64,000 nucleotides of DNA, from assembly GCA_021815805.1 (NCBI GenBank), contig JAKAZQ010000004.1, positions 62,001 to 126,000 on the forward strand. Direction: 5' to 3'. Position numbers and translations under genes: made by a program. The notes below the pieces were generated by a model. It was given only the letters and a program-made list of their open reading frames with translations. It searched no databases and had not been told where the DNA came from. This DNA is from Pseudomonadota bacterium. Its GTDB lineage: Bacteria > Pseudomonadota > Gammaproteobacteria > Burkholderiales > Burkholderiaceae_C. This document shows positions 1-7,317 of this stretch, one piece after another. Position 1 is the stretch's first letter, and every line of letters starts with the position of its first letter.

Positions 1-3000
1 TCCTGCACGCCGTTGGCGTTGGCATCGCCGAGCAGGCGCCCGCGCGAACCGTCGATGAAGCCGAAGGCGCGATCGCGCGGTGCGGCGTGGCTCAGATCCC
101 CCAGCCCGATGCGATCGAACAGCTGCCCCCACTCCTGCCGCGTGCCCTGCAGCAGCCACTCCGGGGTATCGGAGTACAGCTCGCCGTCCAGTGCCTGCAG
201 CCCGGAACTCACCGAACCCTGTCCGATCAATGCATTCATGCGCGTGTACAGCGCCCCGCTCGCCGTGAGCACGACGCTGTCCAGCACGTGCGCCACCTGC
301 AGCTGGTTCGGCGTCAGGGCCAGGCTGCTGAAGGGATGCGCCGCCGCGACGGTGAACAACACCTGAGGATCGAGCACGTACTGCAGCGCGTAGGCCTGCA
401 GCGCCTGCGGACTGACGACCTGCAGGCTGGAGAAGCCGCCCACCAGCGTGCTGCCGGCAGGCGCCTGCATGAGCACGTAGGTGCGCCGCAGGTAGTGCCC
501 CGGCAGCAGGTCGATCACCAGCTTGCCGCCCAGCTTCAGCTGCGGCCCGGCGACATACAGCGTGCTGTTCGCGCCCGGCGCGACCCATGCGGTGGTGGTG
601 CCGCTGGCGCCCTGCGAGAAGCTTCCGCCGACCTGCAGGGTGCCCATCGCCTGGGGCGAGCCGAGTTGCAGCTCTCCACTGTTGTCGAGGCCGCCGGCGA
701 CTGCCGCCGCACCTTGGCTCAGCAGCACCCCGCCCGGCCTCACGACGAGGCCCGACGCCAGCCGGCTGCCCGGCCCGAGCGTCAGTGCGCCAGCCTGCAC
801 GGTGGTGGCGCCGGTGTAGGTCTGCACGCCGCTCAGTTCCTGCTGGCCGCCTTCGAGTGTCAGCCCCCCGGTGCCGCCGATCTGGCCGGAGAAGTCTCCG
901 GCGCCCTGGGTCAGCACCAGGTCGTTGCTGCCCAGCGCGACCTGCCCGGAGCCGGACAGCCCGGCCAGCGCCACCGTGCCCGCGCTGCCGGCGCCGGAGA
1001 CGTCGAGGCGGCCGTCCGCCAGTACCTGCGTGGGCGCCGCGGCGGCGCTGCCCGACAGGATCAGGCTGGCGCCGCTGGCGATGGTCGTGGGCCCCGTATA
1101 GGTGTCGCTTCCTGCCAGGGTCTGGCTGCCCGCCGCCACGGTCAGGCCGCCACTGCCGGCGATGTTTCCATGCAGGGTTCCGCTGGCCTGCTCCAGCGTG
1201 AGGGTGCGCGCGCCGAGCGCGACATTGCCGCTGCCCTGCAGGCTGCCCACCGCAGCCCCGGAGGTCGTCGCGGAGATGTCCAGCACGCCGTTGTCGGAAA
1301 CCGCCGACGATGCCACGGAGCCGCCACCGACCAGATCGAGCGTGGCCCCGCTGCTGATGGTGGTGGCGCCGGTGTAGCTCTCCGCCGCCCCCAGCCCCTG
1401 GCTGCCGGCGTCAATCTGCAGCCCGCCGCTGCCGGTGACGAGTCCGCTCAGCGTGCCGCTGGCGGCGCTCACGCGCAGCGTGCTGGCACCCAGCGCGACG
1501 CCGCCGCTGCCGGCGATGGCGCGCACGCTGGAGCCAGCCGTGGTGCCAGAGACGTCGAGCATGCCGTTGTCCTGCAACTGCGACGACGCGGCGACGCTGC
1601 CGGTGCCGGACAGCGCCAGCGTCGCGGCGCTGCCGATGCTGGTGGATCCGGTATAGGCATTGTTGCCGCCAAGGGTCTCGATGCCGCCGGACACGCTCAC
1701 CGCGCCGCTGCCCGAGATCACCCCGGAGAAGGTGCCCGCAGCCTGCGTGAGGATCAGGCCGCCCGCGCCCAGCAGCACGCTGCCTTGGCCGCCAAGGTCG
1801 TGCAGCGCGAGCGGCGCGCTGCTCGCCGAGGCGTCCAGCGCACCGTTGTCCAGTACCGTGCTGGCTCCGAGGGTGCCGACTCCCGACACCGCAAGCGTGG
1901 CTCCGCTGGCGATGCTGGTCTGTCCGGAATAGCTGTTCACCCCTGCCAGTACCTCGGTACCTCCGAGCAGCGACAGGTTGCCGCTGCCTGCGATCACGCC
2001 GCTCACGGTTCCCGAGGCATTGCGAAGGCTCAGCGTATTCGCGCCGAGGTTGATGTTCCCCTGTCCCGCGATGCTGGTGATGGACTCGGCGGCCTGCGCC
2101 CCCGATATGTCGAAGCTTCCGGCATTCGTCACCGTCGAGTTCGTGATGCTTCCGGCGCCCGCGAGGGCCAGCGCGTCCTGGTATCCGATCGTGGTCGAGC
2201 CGCTGTAGGTGTCGGCGCCACTGAAGGTCGCCTGCGCGGCGTTCACCACCACTCCGCCGCTGCCGCTGATGACCCCGGAGAAATTCCCATTGCCGCGAAG
2301 AGTCACGCTGTTGGAACCGAGGCGCAGCGTACCCGCACCACTCAGGCCGCCGAGGCTCGTCGGCGCCGTGGCTCCCGAAATATCCAGGACTCCCTGGATG
2401 GTCTCGGCAGCGCTTCCGAGCGTCCCCGTACCGCTGAGCGCGAGCTGGGCGTTGCTGGCGACGATCGTCTGGCCGCTGTAGCTGTTGCTCCCGCTGAACA
2501 CCTCGGAGCCTGCCGCGACATTCACGCTACCGCTGCCCGCGATCACTCCGCCGAAGGTCCCGGCGCCGCTGGCGATGGTCAGCGCGCTGGAGCCGAGTTG
2601 TACCTGACCGTTGCCATTCAGCGACCGCACGGCGGTCCCTGCCGAGGACTGCGAGATGTCGAGAAGACCGTTGTCGGTCACCCCTGAATCGGCGATCGAG
2701 CCGGACCCTGCGAGGCTCAGCGAGCTGGAACTGCCGATGTTCGTGCCTCCGGAATAGGTATCCTTGGCGCTGAGCTGGACATGGCTGGTACTCAGGTTCA
2801 GGCCGCCGGAGCCCTGGATGGTCCCGGCGATGGTGCCGGTGTTGTTGGTGAAACCCAGGGTCCCGGAATCGACCTCTGCGGCCGACGCCAGGGTGCCGCC
2901 GCTGAGCAGATTCAGGGTGGCGCCGTTGCTGATCTGGACCGTGCCGGTGTTGGTGTTTTTGCCGGACAGGTACGCCACGCCACTGGCCACCTGCACCGTG

Positions 3001-4229
3001 CCGCTGCCGGCGATGCTCACGGACACCGGAACGCTGTCGTCGATCAGGGTCAGGGTGCCGGCATCCTGCACGGGCGATGCCAGCGAGCCGCTGCCCGACA
3101 GGATCAAGCCTGCTCCGCTGCTGATGAAGGTGCCGCCGAACAGCGAATTGGCTGCCGTGAGAACTTCGCTGCCACCCTGCACGATCAGTTTGCCGTTGCC
3201 CGAGACATTGCCCGACCAGGGTGCAGCGGCTCCCGCCCCGGAGGTCACGATGAGGGAATTGCTGCCCAGGACGACCCCGCCGCCGCCGCTCAGCGCCTGG
3301 ACGCTCATCGGCGTCGCGCCGGCATAGCGGCTGAGGTCCAGGGTGCCCGCGACATTGAAGGCCTGCGGCGAGGAATAACTCCCGTTCAACGGGGCGAGGG
3401 ACGCTCCGGCCGCGATCGATACCGTCCCGGTGGTGGTGATGCCGTTGTTGACGCTGACTGCGCCGCCGCCCGTGATGCTCAGGTTGGCCGCGCCCGAGGC
3501 GCTGCTCTGCCCGATCGTCGAAAGCACCACCTGGTTGCCGTTGCTGTTGATGGCGCCGGCCGTGGACTGCAGCGTGACCGGAGCGGACAGCGTGACCGGT
3601 GCCTGGAAGGCCAGGGTCGGGGTCCCGTTGCCGCCGCTGCTGTCCAGCACCACCCCGCCCGAGGATGCGCCCAGATTCAGGTTCGACGACAGCGCGAGGG
3701 TCATCCCGGAGCCGATGACAGTCTGTCCGCTGCCCGTGCTTGCGGGCTGCCAGCTCGGATCCAGATTCACCCATGCCGGCGTCGTGCCCTGCAGCACATA
3801 GGCCACGGTCAAGCCCGACTGCAGGAGCATTCCGGGTGCGATCATGGACAGCGTGTAGGGCGCCGCGGAACCGGCCACCTGGAACTGCAGCCCCGACGTC
3901 CACTGCGCCGTGTTGCTGAGCTGGACCAGAGGAGTCGAGGTGGTCAACTGGACGCAGTCGGTCTGGATCGCATAAGCCAGCGAGCCGTTGCTGGTGCCGG
4001 AATACTGGGTGACCGGCCAGGCGCAAATGGCAGCCTGTGCCGAGACCCCAGGAAGGGCCAGCAAGGCACCGACCAGCGCGTCGGCCAGGCGACTGCGGCG
4101 CAACGGTGCGACGTCGTGCGCAGGCGCCGCGGCGCGGCCGAGGTGTCGCGCCCGGGAGCGCAGGCTTGCATCATCGTCGATGTTCTTGAACCCTCGTGCT
4201 CGCACGGGCGTCAGGCGGCGCTTTGGCAT
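1..4229 (-). CDS. Giant autotransporter adhesin with PATR-type repeats, 3' end beyond the window
   Basis: Translated on the minus strand from an ATG at 4229, the frame stays open to base 1, giving at least 1409 residues. The N-terminus has a long basic leader followed by a hydrophobic stretch ending in VSAQA, a likely signal peptide cleaved near residue 70. The body is Gly/Ser/Thr-rich and repetitive: about 92-residue units carry the TYSGQT / LSGTG / FSGVISGSG pattern of passenger-associated transport repeats. Near base 550 to 130 come a typical autotransporter linker (LKLGGKLVIDLLPG, then SLALTPNQLQVAHVLDS), and the C-terminal beta-barrel should begin just outside the window. A weak ribosome site (GCGAGAC) precedes the start. 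I infer a type V surface protein that exports its own passenger across the outer membrane. The ligand is unknown. Confidence 0.85.
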   Translation of the reverse strand, partial: MPKRRLTPVRARGFKNIDDDASLRSRARHLGRAAAPAHDVAPLRRSRLADALVGALLALPGVSAQAAICAWPVTQYSGTSNGSLAYAIQTDCVQLTTSTPLVQLSNTAQWTSGLQFQVAGSAAPYTLSMIAPGMLLQSGLTVAYVLQGTTPAWVNLDPSWQPASTGSGQTVIGSGMTLALSSNLNLGASSGGVVLDSSGGNGTPTLAFQAPVTLSAPVTLQSTAGAINSNGNQVVLSTIGQSSASGAANLSITGGGAVSVNNGITTTGTVSIAAGASLAPLNGSYSSPQAFNVAGTLDLSRYAGATPMSVQALSGGGGVVLGSNSLIVTSGAGAAAPWSGNVSGNGKLIVQGGSEVLTAANSLFGGTFISSGAGLILSGSGSLASPVQDAGTLTLIDDSVPVSVSIAGSGTVQVASGVAYLSGKNTNTGTVQISNGATLNLLSGGTLASAAEVDSGTLGFTNNTGTIAGTIQGSGGLNLSTSHVQLSAKDTYSGGTNIGSSSSLSLAGSGSIADSGVTDNGLLDISQSSAGTAVRSLNGNGQVQLGSSALTIASGAGTFGGVIAGSGSVNVAAGSEVFSGSNSYSGQTIVASNAQLALSGTGTLGSAAETIQGVLDISGATAPTSLGGLSGAGTLRLGSNSVTLRGNGNFSGVISGSGGVVVNAAQATFSGADTYSGSTTIGYQDALALAGAGSITNSTVTNAGSFDISGAQAAESITSIAGQGNINLGANTLSLRNASGTVSGVIAGSGNLSLLGGTEVLAGVNSYSGQTSIASGATLAVSGVGTLGASTVLDNGALDASASSAPLALHDLGGQGSVLLGAGGLILTQAAGTFSGVISGSGAVSVSGGIETLGGNNAYTGSTSIGSAATLALSGTGSVAASSQLQDNGMLDVSGTTAGSSVRAIAGSGGVALGASTLRVSAASGTLSGLVTGSGGLQIDAGSQGLGAAESYTGATTISSGATLDLVGGGSVASSAVSDNGVLDISATTSGAAVGSLQGSGNVALGARTLTLEQASGTLHGNIAGSGGLTVAAGSQTLAGSDTYTGPTTIASGASLILSGSAAAAPTQVLADGRLDVSGAGSAGTVALAGLSGSGQVALGSNDLVLTQGAGDFSGQIGGTGGLTLEGGQQELSGVQTYTGATTVQAGALTLGPGSRLASGLVVRPGGVLLSQGAAAVAGGLDNSGELQLGSPQAMGTLQVGGSFSQGASGTTTAWVAPGANSTLYVAGPQLKLGGKLVIDLLPGHYLRRTYVLMQAPAGSTLVGGFSSLQVVSPQALQAYALQYVLDPQVLFTVAAAHPFSSLALTPNQLQVAHVLDSVVLTASGALYTRMNALIGQGSVSSGLQALDGELYSDTPEWLLQGTRQEWGQLFDRIGLGDLSHAAPRDRAFGFIDGSRGRLLGDANANGVQ
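805..2960 (-). repeat. Tandem ~276-base repeats coding for PATR passenger units
   Basis: Inside the autotransporter gene, the codons for the Y-S/T-G anchor recur at about 812, 1095, 1375, 1651, 1929, 2206, 2477 and 2754, a spacing of 271 to 283 bases (about 92 codons). A shorter, degenerate unit follows near 2949. Each unit reads roughly YSGQTIVAS, LALSGTGTLG, LDISGA, LSGAGTLRLGSN, FSGVISGSG. The units differ in DNA sequence, so this is an old, diverged array rather than a recent expansion. Confidence 0.8.
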
Positions 4230-4443
4230 ATTTGTCTCGCTGTTGAACAGTGCAATTTCGGGATGGATGGACTGCGCGTTATTCTGCAGACAAAACCATC
4301 TACAAAAACTTCGGCGAGCGACTCTGGTAATCGCACAAAGTTCCGGCGATGGTATGTCGTGAACCCGCCCGAAAAATGCCCGTCACACTCATCAAATACA
4401 CGATTCAAGCCAGCGCAACGCTCCAAAAAATGCGCTATTTACC

Positions 4444-4706
4444 GGCTGTTGAAATACCGCCGGGGGGTCGCGTTGGTGCCGCATCGGGATGATGGGCGTG
4501 CGCCGGATCTTGCGCGGGCCGGGCGCCCGCGCAAGATCCGGGGTGCCGCCAGCGCCCGATTCCGCACCAAGCCTTCGGGCGCAGGCGCTGCGGGCGATCT
4601 GCGGCGTTGCCCAGGCAGGCCAGGCGCCCAGCCTGGCCTTGGCCTGGGCGCCTTGCAGCTCATCCCGCAGCGCCTGCGCGCGGCCCCCTGCGGTATTTCA
4701 ACAGCC
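4444..4706. mobile_element. MITE-like element with 17-base terminal inverted repeats
   Basis: The sequence ggctgttgaaataccgc at 4444-4460 is matched by its exact reverse complement at 4690-4706, enclosing about 230 bases with no coding capacity. Inside lies a perfect hairpin with 16-base arms, 4503-4518 against 4526-4541, around a 7-base loop. Perfect terminal repeats, small size, no transposase and an internal palindrome fit a miniature inverted-repeat element. I saw no clear target-site duplication. A structural RNA or protein-binding repeat is an alternative. Confidence 0.5.
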
Positions 4707-5047
4707 TGTTAATCGTTCATCGCTTCCTGGATTTTTTGAAAATCACCCGGTATACCGGCGGGGGCAGCCGGCGACGCCCCGCCCGGTCCCGCGCGGTGGC
4801 GCAAACCCGGTGGCCAGCGTGGCAGCGCGCGGCGGCGTGCACCGCGGTGCCGCCCGCGGCACCGCGTCGGGATCGCGGGCGCGGCGCAACCGGCAGGTTG
4901 TCGCAAAACCCCTGGAGAGCGCAGGGACGCAGCATCGGGGTGCTGGCCTTGCGGCGGACCGCGCAGCGGGCCGGGCGCCCGCGCGGGCTTCGGGCCAAGC
5001 TGGGAGCCTGGCCCCGCGGCTGCAACGCCGCATGCGCCCTGATAACA

Positions 5048-5094
5048 GGCTGTTGAAATACCGCAGCGGGCCGCCCTGGGGTATTTCAACAGCC
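5048..5094. repeat. Third and fourth copies of the inverted-repeat end, forming a hairpin
   Basis: ggctgttgaaataccgc recurs at 5048-5064, and 15 bases of its reverse complement follow at 5080-5094 after a 15-base spacer, so the pair can fold into a stable hairpin. It sits 10 bases past the stop codon of the PAS-GGDEF gene, so it may act as its transcription terminator. The 4690 and 5048 copies also face each other as an extended inverted pair sharing a further taaca/tgtta, enclosing 4712-5042. A 19-base block at 4514-4532 is repeated at 4966-4984 in that interval, suggesting a second, decayed element. Confidence 0.6.
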
Positions 5095-5103
5095 TGACAA
5101 GGC

Positions 5104-6102
5104 TCACCCCGAGGGGTTCGGCGCCTGCTCCGCGGCGATGGTGCGGGCACGCCCTGCGGCCTTGGCGGCGTACAGCGCCTTGTCGGCGCTGCCGAGCAAC
5201 CACGCCAGCAGATCCCCGTCGGCGGGGCCGTTCCAGGCGGCCAGGCCGACGCTTACCGTCAGTGCGCCCAGCGCCGTGCGCACCGCGCGCACGCCCTCAT
5301 GCACACGCTCGGACACGCTCCGCGCGATGCCGGCGTCGGCACCGGGAAGCCACAGCACGAACTCCTCTCCGCCGAGGCGGATCACCAGGTCGGTGGCGCG
5401 CACGCTGGCGCGCAAGCGCTGCGCCAGCGCCACGAGCACGCGGTCGCCTTCCGGGTGCCCGCAGGCATCGTTGATGCGCTTGAAATGGTCGACGTCGACG
5501 AGCAGCAGCGATCCCACGCAGGCGTGCCCGCTGGTCGGTTGCCAGGCATGCAGCGCCAGTTCGAGCGCACGCCGGTTCTTCAGGCCCGTCAGGGGATCCG
5601 TCAGGCTGAGTTCGGACAACTCGCGATTGCGCTGCTCGACGCGTTCAGCGCGTTGCGACAGTTCGTGGTTCAGTCGCTCCACCTGCTCGCTGCTTGCCGC
5701 CAGGCGAGCCGCCAGGCCTTCGGCATCGGCGCGCGCCTTGATCAGTTCCGCCTCGAAGCGACTGCGCTCCAGCGCGACGAACACTGCCCACACGATGAGG
5801 TCCTCGGCGTCGGCGCCGCCCCGCTTGCGCACGGCATTCAGCATGACCGGGACGGGCACGCCGTCGGCGCCGAGCAGGTGCAGGTACAGCTCCTTGACGC
5901 CCTGCGCATGCAGCAGCATCGGAAACATGTAGGTCTGCGCGAAAATGCGCGCCGCCGGCGGCAGCAGTTCCTCCATCGGCCGGCCGTGCCAGTGGCGCTG
6001 CGTGCCGCCGACGATGCGCAGGAACTCGAGGTTCATGCGCTGCACGCGTCCCTGCACATCGGTCACCATCATGGCGCAGGGGATGTCATCGACCGCCAGC
6101 AT
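5104..6102 (-). CDS. PAS-GGDEF diguanylate cyclase
   Basis: A 332-residue cytoplasmic sensor and cyclic di-GMP synthase. An N-terminal PAS domain (about residues 1-115; MLAVDDIPCAMMVTD, then PVPVMLNAVRKRGG) is followed by a coiled-coil linker rich in Glu/Arg (about 120-170) and a C-terminal GGDEF domain. The active-site loop reads RLGGEEF, with an RATD inhibitory (I-site) motif five residues before it, so it should be active and subject to product inhibition. I chose the ATG at 6102 (preceded by GGCGGGAGCAAGG) over an upstream one inside the preceding gene. The start lies inside the 3' end of the RsbQ-like hydrolase gene, implying translational coupling. The PAS segment resembles that of Bacillus RsbP from memory. 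No membrane segment is visible. Confidence 0.9.
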   Translation of the reverse strand: MLAVDDIPCAMMVTDVQGRVQRMNLEFLRIVGGTQRHWHGRPMEELLPPAARIFAQTYMFPMLLHAQGVKELYLHLLGADGVPVPVMLNAVRKRGGADAEDLIVWAVFVALERSRFEAELIKARADAEGLAARLAASSEQVERLNHELSQRAERVEQRNRELSELSLTDPLTGLKNRRALELALHAWQPTSGHACVGSLLLVDVDHFKRINDACGHPEGDRVLVALAQRLRASVRATDLVIRLGGEEFVLWLPGADAGIARSVSERVHEGVRAVRTALGALTVSVGLAAWNGPADGDLLAWLLGSADKALYAAKAAGRARTIAAEQAPNPSG

Positions 6103-6121
6103 GGCCTTGCTCCCGCCGAAC

Positions 6122-6952
6122 TCAGGTGCGCGCGTAGAACCCGCGCATGGCATCGATCACCTGGTCCGGGTGGCTCATGTGGGCGCAATGCCCGGCCACG
6201 TCGAGCACGCGCAGGCTGCTGTCGTGCAGGTGATGGTGCAGGTACTCGCCAACCGCCTGCGGCGCCAGCGAGTCGCGTGCGTGCTGCAGGATCAGGCTGG
6301 GCGTGCGCACCCGCGGCAGGTCGGCCCGGTTGTCGGCGAAGAACGTGGCACGCGCAAACACCCTGGCGGCCTTCGGATCGGTCGAGCAGAAACTTTGCGA
6401 CAACTCGCCGGCCACGCCCGCTTCGCCCGCTTCGTTCTTTTCGCCCTTTTCGCCCGACACGATCGTGCCGAGAAGACTGGCCCAGCCGATGTAATTCTGG
6501 TCCATCAGCTGCAGCATGCCCTCCAGGTCGGCTGACTCGAATCCCCCGTGATAGTCGGGGGGATGGTTGAGAAAGCACGGCGATGGACCGATCAGCACGA
6601 GATCCGCGAACCACTCGGGCCGAAGCGCCGCCGCCAGCAGCCCGATGCTGCAACTCACCGAATGCCCGACGAAATGCACCCCCGCGCGCAGCCCGAGCGC
6701 ATCGAGCATCTCCAGCAGGTCCTGCACATAACCGTCCAGCGAGGCATGGCGCACGGGGTCGAAGCCCGCCGGATCCGAAAGACCGCTGCCCGGGTAGTCG
6801 AACAGTACCTGGCGGTGCGTGCGCTGAAAGGCCGGCGTGACCTGTCGCCACATGCGGTGGTTGCAGCCGAAGCCGTGGCCGTACACCAGCACGGGGGCAT
6901 CGGGCACATCCGCTTCCAGGATCTGGATATGTTGTCGGTCGAGCGTGTGCAT
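6122..6952 (-). CDS. RsbQ-like alpha/beta hydrolase (putative ligand-sensing receptor)
   Basis: About 276 residues of alpha/beta-hydrolase fold. The nucleophile elbow is GHSVS, the acid is in LQHARDSLAP and the histidine in GHCAHMSHPD. Blocks GHGFGCN, FDYPGSGLSD, GPSPCFLNHPPDYHGGFE and NYIGWA closely follow Bacillus subtilis RsbQ as I recall it, so this belongs to the RsbQ/KAI2-D14 group, in which the enzyme acts as a receptor or processes a small hydrophobic ligand. Between NYIGWASLLGTIVSG and the next conserved block (SFCSTDP) is a Gly/Glu/Ala-rich insert (EKGEKNEAGEAGVAGE). The start is uncertain: 6952, 6961 and 7021 are all in frame, none with a strong ribosome site, and 6952 best fits family length. 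The stop codon lies 20 bases upstream in coordinate terms of the start of the PAS-GGDEF gene, on opposite sides of the boundary at 6102-6122; the two genes are separated by only 19 bases or overlap if the longer cyclase start is used. Confidence 0.85.
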   Translation of the reverse strand: MHTLDRQHIQILEADVPDAPVLVYGHGFGCNHRMWRQVTPAFQRTHRQVLFDYPGSGLSDPAGFDPVRHASLDGYVQDLLEMLDALGLRAGVHFVGHSVSCSIGLLAAALRPEWFADLVLIGPSPCFLNHPPDYHGGFESADLEGMLQLMDQNYIGWASLLGTIVSGEKGEKNEAGEAGVAGELSQSFCSTDPKAARVFARATFFADNRADLPRVRTPSLILQHARDSLAPQAVGEYLHHHLHDSSLRVLDVAGHCAHMSHPDQVIDAMRGFYART

Positions 6953-7317
6953 GATGGGCATCGGGTATGTGGCGCAGGCGCCTCGACCCGCGCAATCCTG
7001 CACCATTGTGCCCCCGAACATGGGCTCTCGACTGTCAGATTTGTCGCAAAAATCCTCATTTTCGGCCGCGCCGGGTGCCTGTCACCCGGCGTGTCCAGCC
7101 CGCGCGCCCTGCGCGCCGGATCACGCGATGCGCCATGCATGCCGGAGCGACAAGCCATGCGCAGGCTGCGGGTCGAGCGTGATGCGCGCCCTGGCGTCAG
7201 CCATGGCGTCGAATCCGCAAGCCCGACGCCGTGGCCTGCCGTGGCGCTGGCCGTGTCGGACGGCGGCCGCGTCGCCGCGCTGCATGCGGCCACGTGGGAG
7301 CAGCGAGGCCGGGGTAC
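6953..7317. other. Intergenic region between the NRPS 3' end and the hydrolase
   Basis: A 365-base gap (296 if the hydrolase starts at 7021). It is GC-rich except for an A+T-rich patch at about 7036-7063, which would suit a promoter for the hydrolase-cyclase pair on the minus strand, but no clear -35/-10 pair is visible. No convincing small gene or terminator was seen. Confidence 0.4.

Larger units (their letters stand above)
4230..5103. other. Gene-free stretch carrying inverted-repeat elements
   Basis: No reading frame here has the codon pattern of the neighbouring genes. The first 200 bases (4230 to 4440) are relatively AT-rich and should hold the promoter of the autotransporter on the minus strand, though I cannot point to a convincing -35/-10 pair. 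The remainder is GC-rich and organised around four copies of a short inverted-repeat end, described separately. Confidence 0.6.

Noticed and set aside
87-4712. Long + strand frames of 866 and 643 residues, and a minus frame of 499 residues at 2527-4026
   Set aside because: They are antisense or out-of-frame shadows of the repetitive autotransporter gene; the frame from 4229 has the signal peptide, repeats and linker motifs, and these do not.
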